A stretch of DNA of 64,000 bases, from contig NZ_JAUYGV010000006.1 in assembly GCF_030690345.1 (NCBI RefSeq), forward strand, positions 1,178,001 to 1,242,000, written 5' to 3'. The position numbers and the translations under genes are program-made. Of this stretch, positions 42,326 to 52,038 are shown piece by piece (the stretch's first letter is position 1; each line of letters opens with the position of its first letter). The notes under the pieces are model-generated. The model did no database searches and was not told where the DNA came from. It saw only the letters and a list, made by a program, of their open reading frames with translations. Source of the DNA: Rheinheimera sp. (GTDB taxonomy: Bacteria; Pseudomonadota; Gammaproteobacteria; Enterobacterales; Alteromonadaceae).

Positions 42326-44614
42326 TTAGAAACCTAAACTAACAGTAAAGCTTACAGTGCGGCCGGCACCCAGTAGGTAAGCGCCTTCCTGACCGCCGCT
42401 GATATAACTTTTATCTGTCAGATTATTTAGTGTCAGCGCCAGATCCACTTGATTAAACATCGCAGCAGCGGCCAGGTTGTACTGATAACCCAGGTAAGCA
42501 TTCACGATGGTATGCGCGGGGATCGGATCGCGGTTCCACTGAATAACACCATCAATTTCGTCGCTTCCGGCGGCGCCATAATATTCTGCGGTGTATTTAC
42601 CATTAATACCGGCGCGGTAGTTGCCGTCATTGTAATTCAGCGCCATGCTCAGCATTTGCTCCGGTATTGCCGCTACTTTATCGCCGGCCCGATAACCGTT
42701 AATAGTTTCACTGTATTCAGCACTATTAAGTGTTAGTGCTGATGTGAATGACCAGTGCTGAGTAAAGCGCCAGTCAAGGTTGGCTTCAATGCCGCGTGAT
42801 GTCACGCCACCAACGTTAACAAAGGTGCCGTCCAGCTCGGCTAAATAATCCGGCAGATCGTCAATTTCTTCATAGGCCAGTAGCGTAATACGGTTATTAA
42901 AGCTGACGTCATAATAAGTAGCAGACCAGTTGATCGAGTCACCAAAGTAGCGCAGGCCAAAATCGATATTGTCGGCTGTTTCTGCCTCCAACTCGTTAAA
43001 GTCCTGGCCCACAGTGTTTAAGATAGTATCCGGTATGGCTTTAAAGTTTTCCGCGAAGCCGGCAAATAATTCCAGTTTGTCTGTCAGGCGGTACACCACA
43101 CCAATGCCCGGTAATAAATCTGAGTCACTGTTCAGTTTACCGTTATTGCTGCTGTCGAAATTATCAGTGCGTTCAATGTCAATAAGGTACTGCTGCAAGC
43201 CCAGAGTAAGCTGCAGGTCGCCAAAACTGATCGTATCCTGCAGATAGTACTTCACCACACTTTGGTCGTAGTCATCGTCAAATTGCACCCAGTATGGTGT
43301 GTTATCAAAGTAATGATATACCTGTGGATCCAGCACTTTGTGCCAGTCGCGGCTTTGATTGCGGTCTTGCTGCTCCAGCCACAGGCCGGCGCGCAGAAGG
43401 TTGTTGCCCAATGTCCAGCGTAAATTGGCCGTAGTGCCGTAACGTTGTTTTTCATAATGGGTATGGCGATAAGACGATACCCGGGTTGCGCCGGTGGTAT
43501 CAGCATCGGTATCTAAAATCGGCTGGCCGTTTGCATCAACATAGTTATAAGTAATACGCTGAGCGCCATTGCCTTTGCTGATTAAATTACCCCCGGTATC
43601 GGTGGCATACACCTGGTAAGGCGGCAGCCAATCGCCGCGGCCATTTTGTAAATGCAGGTATGGCGTGACATCCATGTCGACGCTGTCACTTAAATCAAAC
43701 TCGGTTTTTACGTACGCCAGCATATTTTCGCGCAGTGTTGACCAGGCTTCAGCGAAGTTCTGATCAATATCCGGGTTGCCGGTCCAGGCACTGGTAAGGC
43801 CGTCCCAGTGAGGGTTTTGTTTAAACTGCGCCAGCGAGCGGTAATCGTAGTTATCTTCGTGCGCATCGTTATAGGAAATGCGAGCGGTAATGCGGGCACG
43901 TTCCAGCTCAGTGATACTTTTTGCCTCAACGTGGAAACGGTTAGCGTAGCCATTACTGCCGCTGCCAATCCAGCGACTATTGTAGCTGTCAGACAGGCTG
44001 AAATAGGCTGTAGTATTATTGAACACTTCGCCTGTATCAAAGCGCGCATAGTAACGCCGCGCATTATGGCTGCCGTTGCTGTAGCCAAAGCGGCCGCCTT
44101 TCTCCATTGCCGGATTAGCTGAGATAAAATTCAGTGTGCCGCCCAGTGCATCCAACGATGCTGATGCGATATCCGAAGAGCCCTGGCCTACTTCAACATA
44201 ACGGGTGTTTTCCGCATCCAGATAGCGGTTGGCTTTACTGCCACCGGCATAGGCTGAGCCGCCGTTGGGTACGCCGTCTATAGTTATACCCAGTTGCTGA
44301 TCGGCGCGGTCAATTACAAAGCCGCGCATGCTGATGGTTGTGGTGTAATCGTCGCTGCCAAAGGCATCGCCCTGGCCAACGTTAACTCCGGGCAGGTTAT
44401 TCACCAGATCCAGTACGTTACTGATAGGGGCCTGAAACTGCGCCATATTGGCATCAGTGCTATTGTTGGCATAGCTGACGCGTTTACCAACGACAGACAG
44501 TACTTCAACGTCGCTTTCTGCAGCTGCGACAGTAACGTTTTCTTCTGCTTGCGCTGCACTGCTAAGCAGAGTGGCGATGGCCAGTGTAAGGCTATTTAAC
44601 CTGAGATTGTGCAC
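42326..44614 (-). CDS. TonB-dependent outer-membrane receptor
   Basis: A 762-residue protein with signal peptide (ending AAQAEE), a TonB-box-like stretch near residue 35 (DVEVLSVVGKRVSY), plug domain (PISNVLDLVNNLPGVNVGQGDAFGSDDYTTTISMRGF, later GQGSSDIASASLDALGGTLNFISANP) and a C-terminal beta barrel ending in Phe (GAGRTVSFTVSLGF), as required for barrel assembly. The closest general type is a Fe-siderophore/thiamin/nucleoside-like CirA-type receptor, but the substrate cannot be assigned. No transporter partner is adjacent. It is divergent from the glycerophosphodiesterase-like lipoprotein gene. Confidence 0.93.
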   Translation of the reverse strand: MHNLRLNSLTLAIATLLSSAAQAEENVTVAAAESDVEVLSVVGKRVSYANNSTDANMAQFQAPISNVLDLVNNLPGVNVGQGDAFGSDDYTTTISMRGFVIDRADQQLGITIDGVPNGGSAYAGGSKANRYLDAENTRYVEVGQGSSDIASASLDALGGTLNFISANPAMEKGGRFGYSNGSHNARRYYARFDTGEVFNNTTAYFSLSDSYNSRWIGSGSNGYANRFHVEAKSITELERARITARISYNDAHEDNYDYRSLAQFKQNPHWDGLTSAWTGNPDIDQNFAEAWSTLRENMLAYVKTEFDLSDSVDMDVTPYLHLQNGRGDWLPPYQVYATDTGGNLISKGNGAQRITYNYVDANGQPILDTDADTTGATRVSSYRHTHYEKQRYGTTANLRWTLGNNLLRAGLWLEQQDRNQSRDWHKVLDPQVYHYFDNTPYWVQFDDDYDQSVVKYYLQDTISFGDLQLTLGLQQYLIDIERTDNFDSSNNGKLNSDSDLLPGIGVVYRLTDKLELFAGFAENFKAIPDTILNTVGQDFNELEAETADNIDFGLRYFGDSINWSATYYDVSFNNRITLLAYEEIDDLPDYLAELDGTFVNVGGVTSRGIEANLDWRFTQHWSFTSALTLNSAEYSETINGYRAGDKVAAIPEQMLSMALNYNDGNYRAGINGKYTAEYYGAAGSDEIDGVIQWNRDPIPAHTIVNAYLGYQYNLAAAAMFNQVDLALTLNNLTDKSYISGGQEGAYLLGAGRTVSFTVSLGF

Positions 44615-44834
44615 AATGAGTCTCCCGAACAGATGTTGTGATCTTGTTGTTATGGTCGGACGAGTCGCCGACGGCGAGCCATTGTGGAGAACTAATGTTT
44701 AAATTTCGTGACTTTAAAATGTATTTACTGTGTGATTAAGGTGTTGTTTTTATGACATTATGCTGGCTACAGCGACAGTTTTCATTTGTTTGTCATAATA
44801 TTTGGCCAGGCTGTGGCAAAACACAGGAGTTGTT

Positions 44835-46073
44835 ATGAAGCCACTATTTTTATGTTTAGCCCTGGTGCTGGCGGGGTGCCAGTCGACCGCTAATCCTGAC
44901 TTGCCGCTCAGTGCTTCACCGGGGCCAAGGCCGTTATATCTAATCGGAGCCTTGCCCGAAGGTGACTTAAAGCAGCAACTGCAGGCGTGTAAAAATCAGC
45001 CGCTGTACCGGCATGAATTTTCCATCGGCCATCGCGGGGCTCCGCTGATGTTTGCTGAGCACAGCCGGCAGTCGTATCAGGCGGCAGCGGATATGGGCGC
45101 CGGCATAGTGGAATGTGATGTAGCCTTTACGGCCGATCAGCAACTGGTTTGCCGTCATGCCCAATGTGATTTGCACCAAACCACCGACATTTTGCTGCGC
45201 CCTGAGCTGGCAGCAAAATGTAGCCAGCCTTTTAGCCCGGCAGAAGCCGCAACCGGTAAAGCCGCCACTGCACTGTGCTGCACCAGTGATATCACTGCAG
45301 CGGAATTCAGCGGACTCTGTGCCAAAATGGATGGCGTAAATACGCAGGCGCAAAATGTTGCCGGCTATGTACAGGGTACGCCCGGTTGGCGCACAGATTT
45401 GTATAGCCAATGCGCTACGCCGGTGACGCATAAAGAGTCGGTGGCACTGTTTAAACAGTTGGGTGTGAAGATGACACCCGAGCTGAAACAGCCGGAAGTA
45501 GCTATGCCGTTTAACGGCCACTACAGTCAGCAGCGGTATGCGCAGCAACTGGTTGATGAGTATAAAGCGGCCGGTGTCGCGCCCTCACAAGTGTATCTGC
45601 AGTCGTTCAACTGGCAGGATATTGTGTATTGGCTGAAGCATGAGCCGGAATTCGCGCGCCAGGCGGTGTGGTTGGATGGCCGCTACGAGCAACCGCAGTT
45701 TGACCCGATGCAAAGTAGCAGTTGGCAACCCTCGATGGCACAGCTTAAAGCCAGTGGGCTGAATATTATTGCTCCGCCGCTGTGGGTGCTGGTAACAGAG
45801 CATAATGGCAAGATAGTGCCGTCGGCGTACGCCATAGCAGCAAAAGCGGCCGGGTTGGAGATTATTGCCTGGAGCCTGGAGCGCTCTGCGCCGCTGGCAC
45901 AGGGCAAGGACTGGTACTATCAATCTTTGCCGACGTTGGCAAAGCATGACGGTGTTGTTTTGCAGTTACTTGATGTGCTGGCACGGGATGTCGGGGTTAA
46001 AGCGGTATTCTCCGATTGGCCGGGTACTACCACGTTTTATGCAAATTGTCTGTTAGGCAACAGCAGTTTTTAA
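44835..46073 (+). CDS. Glycerophosphodiester phosphodiesterase-family lipoprotein
   Basis: A 412-residue protein. MKPLFLCLALVLAGCQS is a lipoprotein signal with lipobox LAGC. The GDPD core follows: HRGAPLMFAEHSRQSYQAAADMGAGIVECDVAFTADQQLVCRHAQCDL, holding the HR, E, ExD and H residues of the metal/catalytic site, and later VKMTPELKQP (the E of the family's ELK motif), VYLQSFNW and GVKAVFSDWP. It is likely to cleave glycerophosphodiesters in the periplasm or at the cell surface. CAGGAG 6 bases upstream selects the ATG at 44835 over the TTG/ATG further up. Confidence 0.88.
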   Translation: MKPLFLCLALVLAGCQSTANPDLPLSASPGPRPLYLIGALPEGDLKQQLQACKNQPLYRHEFSIGHRGAPLMFAEHSRQSYQAAADMGAGIVECDVAFTADQQLVCRHAQCDLHQTTDILLRPELAAKCSQPFSPAEAATGKAATALCCTSDITAAEFSGLCAKMDGVNTQAQNVAGYVQGTPGWRTDLYSQCATPVTHKESVALFKQLGVKMTPELKQPEVAMPFNGHYSQQRYAQQLVDEYKAAGVAPSQVYLQSFNWQDIVYWLKHEPEFARQAVWLDGRYEQPQFDPMQSSSWQPSMAQLKASGLNIIAPPLWVLVTEHNGKIVPSAYAIAAKAAGLEIIAWSLERSAPLAQGKDWYYQSLPTLAKHDGVVLQLLDVLARDVGVKAVFSDWPGTTTFYANCLLGNSSF

Positions 46074-46217
46074 GCGTTAAAAATCCGCTGCTTGCATCGC
46101 TAAGTTACTGTGATTGTGCTATAAATTGTCATTGTAACGGCACGATTTTACTCAGGCTAAGTTCAGCTTTGCTCTGCTACAACCGTGCTTCCGGCTCAAC
46201 ACAGGTAAGCCTGCACC

Positions 46218-47513
46218 GTGACTGCATCTGCAATACCCGCCACATCAGCTTTGCCATCAACCGCAGCGGACTCCGGGCCGGCGGAGCTGACGTTATGCCG
46301 GCATTGTGATCTGGTGCAACAATTGCCGTCTATTGTACCCGGTGAAGAGGCCTGCTGCAGCCGCTGTGGTCATCATTTAGATGCCAGACACCACCAACCG
46401 GTGTTGCGACCTGTGCTGTATGCCGGTAGCGCATTATTTATGTTGCTGTTGGCCAATCTGTTTCCGTTTGTCAGTATGTTTGCTGCCGGCAACAGCAACG
46501 AAATGAATTTCTTTGACACCTCTTCAGTGCTCTTTACAGAACATCATCAATGGTTGGCGGTGCTAATTTGGTTGTTTATTCAGGCAGTACCGGCGGCCTG
46601 TATGTGTGCCATCTTGTATCTGAAGCTGGGCATGCTGTACGCACTGCCGGCCCGCACCTGGGTAGCACGGGTGCTGTACATGCTGAAACCCTGGAGCATG
46701 GTCGATATCTTTTTGATGGGGCTGATCATCAGCTTTGTGAAGCTGGTAGCCGATGCTGATATTTCATTGGGGCCGAGTTTCTGGGCTTTTTGTCTGTTTT
46801 GTTTACTGCATTTACGTGCCTTCCAGGTAATAGATCGGCGTGAACTGTGGTCGAAAATTGCGCCTTGTCCGACGCCGCAGGTTGCCGCTCATGCCGGCAA
46901 AACCGGGCTGCAGCAAAATTTAAAGCTGTGCCAGGTGTGTACCGCCATTATCCCGATTACCCAAACGCATTGCAGCCGTTGCCATACTAAGGTGCGGTTG
47001 CGCCAGCGCAGCAGCGTGCAAAACACCATGGCATTGTTAATCGCGGCGACCTTGCTGTATATACCGGCGAATTTAATGCCGATAATGCGTACTGTGTCTT
47101 TTGGTGAAACCATTGATTCTACTATTATCAGTGGTCTGGTACTGATGTGGCAGGATGGCGCTTATCCGGTGGCGATTATTATTTTGATCGCCAGTGTCAT
47201 AGTGCCGGTGGTGAAAATACTGATTATGTTTTGGTTATGCTATTTAACCACTTTGCCGCTCAGCCAACGCCGGCAGTATTCAACCCAGATATACCGCTGG
47301 GTAGATTGGGTTGGCCGCTGGTCGATGGTGGATGTATTGGTGGTTGCTATTATGGCGGCCCTGGTACGGTTTGACTTATTAATGAGTGTATATCCCGGGG
47401 CCGGGGCTTTAGTGTTTGCTACAGTGGTGATATTAACCATGCTGGCCGCACTGAGTTTTGATCCCAGACTTTTATGGGATCCGATACCGGAACAAACAGG
47501 GAGCTCGTCTTGA
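46218..47513 (+). CDS. pqiA: PqiA/YebS-type inner-membrane protein
   Basis: A 431-residue protein with two repeated modules. Each begins with a zinc ribbon (CRHCDLVQQLP...CSRCGHHL near residues 27-52; CQVCTAIIPITQTHCSRCHTKVRLR near 236-260) and is followed by about four membrane helices, including PWSMVDIFLMG and RWSMVDVLVVAIMAALV, the PqiA hallmark. With PqiB and PqiC it forms an MCE-type lipid-transport conduit across the periplasm. Start GTG 46218. The last codon overlaps the TTG start of pqiB (TTGA at 47510-47513). Confidence 0.9.
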   Translation: MTASAIPATSALPSTAADSGPAELTLCRHCDLVQQLPSIVPGEEACCSRCGHHLDARHHQPVLRPVLYAGSALFMLLLANLFPFVSMFAAGNSNEMNFFDTSSVLFTEHHQWLAVLIWLFIQAVPAACMCAILYLKLGMLYALPARTWVARVLYMLKPWSMVDIFLMGLIISFVKLVADADISLGPSFWAFCLFCLLHLRAFQVIDRRELWSKIAPCPTPQVAAHAGKTGLQQNLKLCQVCTAIIPITQTHCSRCHTKVRLRQRSSVQNTMALLIAATLLYIPANLMPIMRTVSFGETIDSTIISGLVLMWQDGAYPVAIIILIASVIVPVVKILIMFWLCYLTTLPLSQRRQYSTQIYRWVDWVGRWSMVDVLVVAIMAALVRFDLLMSVYPGAGALVFATVVILTMLAALSFDPRLLWDPIPEQTGSSS

Positions 47514-49180
47514 CGCAACAACAAACCAGCGCGCAGGTCCGCCGTATCCGGCAGTGGTCGCCCATTTGGGTGGTGCCGATTGCTGCGGTGCTTATCGGGC
47601 TTTGGATGCTGTACAACCATTACCAGCAGCAGGGCGCTATGCTCACTTTATTAACGGCGAACGCCGAAGGCATTGTGGCCGGCAAAACCCAGATAAAAAG
47701 CCGCAGTGTCGATGTTGGTCAGGTGATCTCGGTTGAATTGAGTGATGATTTAACCCAGGTAATTATTAAAGCGCGGATGAAACCGGCTATTACTCCGTTG
47801 CTTAATGCCGACTCGCAGTTTTGGGTGGTTAAGCCGCAAATTGGCCGTGGCGGCGTTACCGGGTTAAATACGCTGCTGTCCGGTGTTTATATTGAGCTTC
47901 AGCCCGGTGATTCTGCACAGCAGCAACTGGAACACGCACTGCTGGATGCACCACCGATAGCGCCGGCAGATGCACCCGGCGTGCGTATTATGCTTAGCAC
48001 CGCAGATAGCGGCGGTTTGGCGGCCGGTGATCCGGTGCTGTACCGCGGCTATGAGGTAGGTACCGTTGAGCTGAGCGAATTTGATCTCAGCACCCGCCGC
48101 ACACAGTATCAGCTGTATATCCGCGAGCCGTTTGATGTACTGATTTCAGAAAATGTCAGATTTTGGCGCAGCAGTGGTTTCTCGTTTGATATCTCCGCAG
48201 AAGGGTTGCAGGTAGATGTCGGCTCTGCCACTACGCTGCTTAGCGGGGGCGTCAGTTTTGATCTGATGCAGGGCTGGCCGGCCGGCAACGCAGTAAAAGA
48301 CGGTACTGAGTTTCAGCTGTTCCCGAATAAACAAAGTATTCAGGAAGGGTTGTACAGTGAATTTGTCGAATACCTGCTGTTTTTTGATGAATCGGTGCGT
48401 GGCTTAAAAGCCGGCGCGCCGGTGGAATACCGCGGCGTGCGGGTGGGTACAGTGGCCAGTGTGCCGTTTTTCTTTGCCATTGATAAACCGTTTGAAGTGT
48501 CGTTGCAGCAGGGCATACCGGTGTTGATCCGTATTGAAGCCGGCCGCTTGTACGAAAACCTCAGTTTGTCACAGTTACGCGAAGAGCTGAAAAAAGCCAT
48601 CAACGGTGGTATGCATGCGGCATTAAAAACCGGCAACCTGCTTACCGGAGCGCTGTATATTGACCTGGATATTAACCCCGACGTCGTTGTTGATGCGGAA
48701 CAACAAGTTTTGCAACAACAGCAACTGGCGTTAAGCCAAAGCGCAGGCTATCCGATGTTGCCCACAGAGCGCAGTGGCCTGAGCAATATCGAGCAAAAAG
48801 TGTTGATGGCACTGGATAAAATTAACAACCTGCCGGTTGAGCAGTTGCTGGTACAAAGCGAAAAAACCCTGCAAAGCACCGATGCGCTGATGCGAAATGC
48901 TGAGCGTATGGTGGCGCAGCTCGAAGCTTTAGTGGCTAATCCGCAGGTGCAGCAGTTGCCGGCGCAGTTGCAACAAAGCCTGCTGGAACTACAACGTATG
49001 TTGGCAGGGGTAAGCCCGGGATCTGCTGCTTATGACAAACTGAACGGCAATTTACAGACGCTGGACCAAGTGTTGCGCGAGCTGCAGCCGGTATTGCAAA
49101 CCTTAAACCAACAAAGTAACGCGTTGATATTTGCTGCTGATGCACCCACAGATCCTCAACCGAAGAGAGCAAAACAATGA
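47510..49180 (+). CDS. pqiB: PqiB/MCE-domain protein
   Basis: A 556-residue protein of normal PqiB length. One N-terminal membrane helix (SPIWVVPIAAVLIGLWMLY, about 22-40) anchors three MCE domains: near residues 45-140 (AEGIVAGKTQIKSRSVDVGQV), 160-260 (SGGLAAGDPVLYRGYEVGTV) and 280-390 (RGLKAGAPVEYRGVRVGTV). A helical C-terminus (about 415-540) forms the needle-like tube in the E. coli homologue. The start is TTG 47510: AGGGAG lies 6 bases before it and the TTGA overlap couples it to pqiA; the longer frame from 47474 lacks this. ATGA overlap with pqiC. Confidence 0.92.
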   Translation: MTQQQTSAQVRRIRQWSPIWVVPIAAVLIGLWMLYNHYQQQGAMLTLLTANAEGIVAGKTQIKSRSVDVGQVISVELSDDLTQVIIKARMKPAITPLLNADSQFWVVKPQIGRGGVTGLNTLLSGVYIELQPGDSAQQQLEHALLDAPPIAPADAPGVRIMLSTADSGGLAAGDPVLYRGYEVGTVELSEFDLSTRRTQYQLYIREPFDVLISENVRFWRSSGFSFDISAEGLQVDVGSATTLLSGGVSFDLMQGWPAGNAVKDGTEFQLFPNKQSIQEGLYSEFVEYLLFFDESVRGLKAGAPVEYRGVRVGTVASVPFFFAIDKPFEVSLQQGIPVLIRIEAGRLYENLSLSQLREELKKAINGGMHAALKTGNLLTGALYIDLDINPDVVVDAEQQVLQQQQLALSQSAGYPMLPTERSGLSNIEQKVLMALDKINNLPVEQLLVQSEKTLQSTDALMRNAERMVAQLEALVANPQVQQLPAQLQQSLLELQRMLAGVSPGSAAYDKLNGNLQTLDQVLRELQPVLQTLNQQSNALIFAADAPTDPQPKRAKQ

Positions 49181-49716
49181 GAACAATTCCGCTACTGTTG
49201 CTGCTATTGCTTAGTGCCTGCAGTAGTCAACCCGATATCAGTTACTATCAATTGCCGGCAGTAGTCGCCGGTAACGCCGGCGAAAACGCCAAACCGCTGT
49301 ATATTGAACCGGTGCAGGTTGCCGGTTACTTAAATGGCCGCGGTTTGGTGTTGCAGGTATCGGATGTGGAACTGGTGACGGCACGGCAGCATTTGTGGGC
49401 AGAAGCGCTGGATCAGCAACTGCAGCGCCAGTTACGCGATCTGTTGGCATTGGAGGCTGCTGGTTTCAGCCCGGTACTGCAGGCCGGTGCAGACACGCCG
49501 CGGCTAACCGTGCAGTTGGCCCGTTTCCATGGTCAGCCCGATGGCTATGCGGTGATCGGTGGCCGTTTTGCCATCAGTAGTCAACCCGGATCACAGGCGT
49601 TTACTTTGCGGGTGCCGTTAGCCAATGACGGCTATCCTGCATTGGTAACGGCATTGGCCGAAGGCTTGCAACAACTTAGTACGATGATCAGTTTACAGCT
49701 GCAGCAAGCTGGCTGA
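49177..49716 (+). CDS. pqiC: PqiC-type outer-membrane lipoprotein (DUF330/ABC_trans_aux family)
   Basis: A 179-residue lipoprotein: MRTIPLLLLLLLSACSSQPD has lipobox LSAC. The mature part carries the family blocks YYQLPA, LYIEPVQVAGYLNGRGLVLQVSDVELVTARQHLWAEALDQQLQRQLRDLL and a central beta sheet. PqiC caps the PqiB tube at the outer membrane. It overlaps pqiB by ATGA, so the three genes form one coupled operon. Confidence 0.9.
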   Translation: MRTIPLLLLLLLSACSSQPDISYYQLPAVVAGNAGENAKPLYIEPVQVAGYLNGRGLVLQVSDVELVTARQHLWAEALDQQLQRQLRDLLALEAAGFSPVLQAGADTPRLTVQLARFHGQPDGYAVIGGRFAISSQPGSQAFTLRVPLANDGYPALVTALAEGLQQLSTMISLQLQQAG

Positions 49717-49774
49717 GCAGCATTTTCTGCGCTGAATAACATACCGCCTGCAGTCATCATTATTTCAGATGGCT

Positions 49775-49800
49775 AGACATTCGAATGTCTTTACGTGTAA
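49775..49800. promoter_or_regulatory. Palindromic site in pqiC-oadG intergenic region
   Basis: AGACATTCGAATGTCT (49775-49790) is a perfect 16-base palindrome, directly followed by the imperfect TTACGTGTAA (49791-49800). It lies 181-206 bp before oadG in a 264-bp gap with no gene. It has no T-run, so I favour an operator over a terminator. The binding protein is unknown. Confidence 0.4.
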
Positions 49801-49980
49801 TGTAGAGACGATATGCAAATTGTTAGCATAAATACCAACTATCACGCAGTTTTATTTAAGTCAGGCCGGTTGTTCTGCGCATAATGCAGGCTGTCTGAGA
49901 AAAAACCGGCCAACACTGTGGCGGTGCACTATTCTGACAAAGCGCCGTTTCGGGTAGGGTAACAATAAGGAGAAAACGCT

Positions 49981-50220
49981 ATGGTCGCAGAATTAATGCT
50001 GGAAGCTGCCAATCTGATGTTGATTGGTATGGCTGCAGTCTTTGCGTTTTTATTACTACTGGTGTTGCTAATGCAACTGCTAAGCAGCGTAATGCAGCGC
50101 TACTTTCCGGTTAAACCGGCAGAAAAACCGGCTATATCCGATACCTCAGCCAAAGGCCTGAACCCCGCTGTACTGGCTGCCATTACCACGGCTGTGCACC
50201 AGTATCGCCAACAACAATAA
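49981..50220 (+). CDS. oadG: Oxaloacetate decarboxylase gamma subunit (Na+ pump)
   Basis: A 79-residue protein with one N-terminal membrane helix (LMLIGMAAVFAFLLLLVLLMQLL, about 12-34) and a soluble tail ending AVHQYRQQQ, the usual form of OadG. The subunit holds the complex together and binds a zinc ion in homologues. AAGGAG precedes the ATG. oadA follows 12 bp downstream, then oadB, the standard order oadGAB. Confidence 0.92.
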   Translation: MVAELMLEAANLMLIGMAAVFAFLLLLVLLMQLLSSVMQRYFPVKPAEKPAISDTSAKGLNPAVLAAITTAVHQYRQQQ

Positions 50221-50232
50221 GAGGAAACCGGC

Positions 50233-52017
50233 ATGAGCAAGCCATTACTGTTAACCGAGTTAGTTTTGCGCGATGCGCACCAGTCTTTACTGGCCACGCG
50301 GTTGCGGCTGGACGATATGTTACCCATAGCCGCTAAGCTGGATAAAGTGGGTTACTGGTCAATGGAATCCTGGGGTGGGGCAACCTTTGATGCCTGCATC
50401 CGTTATTTAGGCGAAGATCCCTGGCATCGCATCCGCGAGCTGAAAAAAGCCATGCCGAACACCAAACAGCAAATGCTGCTGCGTGGGCAGAATTTATTGG
50501 GTTACCGCCATTATGCTGATGATGTGGTGACAGCTTTTGTCGAGCGCGCGCATGAAAACGGCGTTGATGTGTTCCGCATTTTTGATGCGATGAATGATAT
50601 CCGTAACCTGCAAACTGCAGTACAGGCAGCTATCAGAGTGGGCGCTCACGCTCAGGGCACTATTTCTTATACTGTCAGCCCGGTGCATACCATTGATATG
50701 TGGGTAGATATGGCGCGCCAGCTCGAAGATATGGGCTGCCATTCTATTTGTATTAAAGATATGGCCGGTTTGCTTAAGCCCTATGTTTGTGAAGAGCTGG
50801 TTACCCGCATTAAAGAAGCCACCAAAATTCCGTTGGCGATGCAGTGCCACGCCACTACCGGGTTAAGTACCGCCACTTACCAGAAAGCCATCGACGCCGG
50901 CATTGATATGCTCGACAGCGCGATTTCGTCAATGAGCATGACCTATGGCCATAGTGCTACTGAGACTATGGTGGCGATTACCGAAGGTACAGAGCGTGAC
51001 ACTGGCTTAAATTTAGAATTGCTGGCCGATATTGCGGCTTACTTTCGCGACGTGCGGAAAAAATACGCGCAGTTTGAAGGCTCTTTAAAGGGCGTGGATG
51101 CACGCATTTTGTTGGCACAGGTGCCGGGCGGTATGCTCACCAACATGGAGAGCCAGCTTAAAGAGCAGGGCGCACTGGATAAATTGGATGCGGTATTAAA
51201 AGAAATACCGCATGTACGCGAAGATCTCGGCTTTTTGCCGCTGGTAACACCTACCTCGCAAATTGTCGGCACCCAGGCGGTATTAAACGTACTTACCGGC
51301 GAGCGCTACAAAAGCATCACCAAAGAAACTGCCGGGGTATTAAAAGGCGAGTACGGCGCGACGCCGGCCCCAATGAATGTAGAATTGCAGACACGGGTCC
51401 TGGCAGGAGCTCAGGCTATTACCTGTCGTCCGGCCGATTTGCTCGAGCCTGAACTGGATAAACTGCAGCAGGAGTTAACCAGTCTGGCTAAAACCGAAGA
51501 TATCCGCCTGGCTGATAAACCAATTGATGATGTGCTGACGTACGCCTTGTTCCCGCAGGTAGGGTTAAAGTTCCTGAAAAACCGTGATAACCCGGCGGCA
51601 TTTGAACCAGCGCCGGAAGAAAACAGTAGTGAAGATAAAAAAGCCTCGTCGGCTAAAGCCCGGCCGATACAAAGCGGCCCGGCCAGTTACAGCGTGCGGG
51701 TCGATGGCAAGGTGTTCGAAGTGGAAGTTGCACCGACAGGCGAGCTGAGCTCGGTTAAACCTGTGGTATCAGAAAATATCCCCGGCAGTGCTTCTGTTAC
51801 CGGTAGCGGCACCTTAAATGCGCCGTTGGCCGGCAATATCTGGAAAATAGTAACTAAGACCGGCGCTGAAGTGAAACGCGGCGATGTGGTGATTATTATG
51901 GAAGCGATGAAAATGGAAACGGAAATACGCGCTGTGTCTGACGGCACTGTAGTTAATATCCACGTGGCTGCCGGTGACGCGGTAAGCACCGGTGATGTGT
52001 TGATCAGTTTTGACTAA
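50233..52017 (+). CDS. oadA: Oxaloacetate decarboxylase alpha subunit, biotinylated
   Basis: A 594-residue protein. The carboxyltransferase barrel starts [22 protein letters not shown], with the metal ligands in RDAHQS and [12 protein letters not shown] and the catalytic region [11 protein letters not shown]. The C-terminus has a Pro/Ala linker and a biotinyl domain with EAMKMETEI, whose Lys is biotinylated. It transfers the carboxyl of oxaloacetate to biotin; OadB then decarboxylates it and exports Na+. AGAGGA lies 5-10 bases upstream of the ATG at 50233. Confidence 0.97.
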   Translation: MSKPLLLTELVLRDAHQSLLATRLRLDDMLPIAAKLDKVGYWSMESWGGATFDACIRYLGEDPWHRIRELKKAMPNTKQQMLLRGQNLLGYRHYADDVVTAFVERAHENGVDVFRIFDAMNDIRNLQTAVQAAIRVGAHAQGTISYTVSPVHTIDMWVDMARQLEDMGCHSICIKDMAGLLKPYVCEELVTRIKEATKIPLAMQCHATTGLSTATYQKAIDAGIDMLDSAISSMSMTYGHSATETMVAITEGTERDTGLNLELLADIAAYFRDVRKKYAQFEGSLKGVDARILLAQVPGGMLTNMESQLKEQGALDKLDAVLKEIPHVREDLGFLPLVTPTSQIVGTQAVLNVLTGERYKSITKETAGVLKGEYGATPAPMNVELQTRVLAGAQAITCRPADLLEPELDKLQQELTSLAKTEDIRLADKPIDDVLTYALFPQVGLKFLKNRDNPAAFEPAPEENSSEDKKASSAKARPIQSGPASYSVRVDGKVFEVEVAPTGELSSVKPVVSENIPGSASVTGSGTLNAPLAGNIWKIVTKTGAEVKRGDVVIIMEAMKMETEIRAVSDGTVVNIHVAAGDAVSTGDVLISFD

Positions 52018-52038
52018 CCCGGGCGCTGAGGAATTTTC

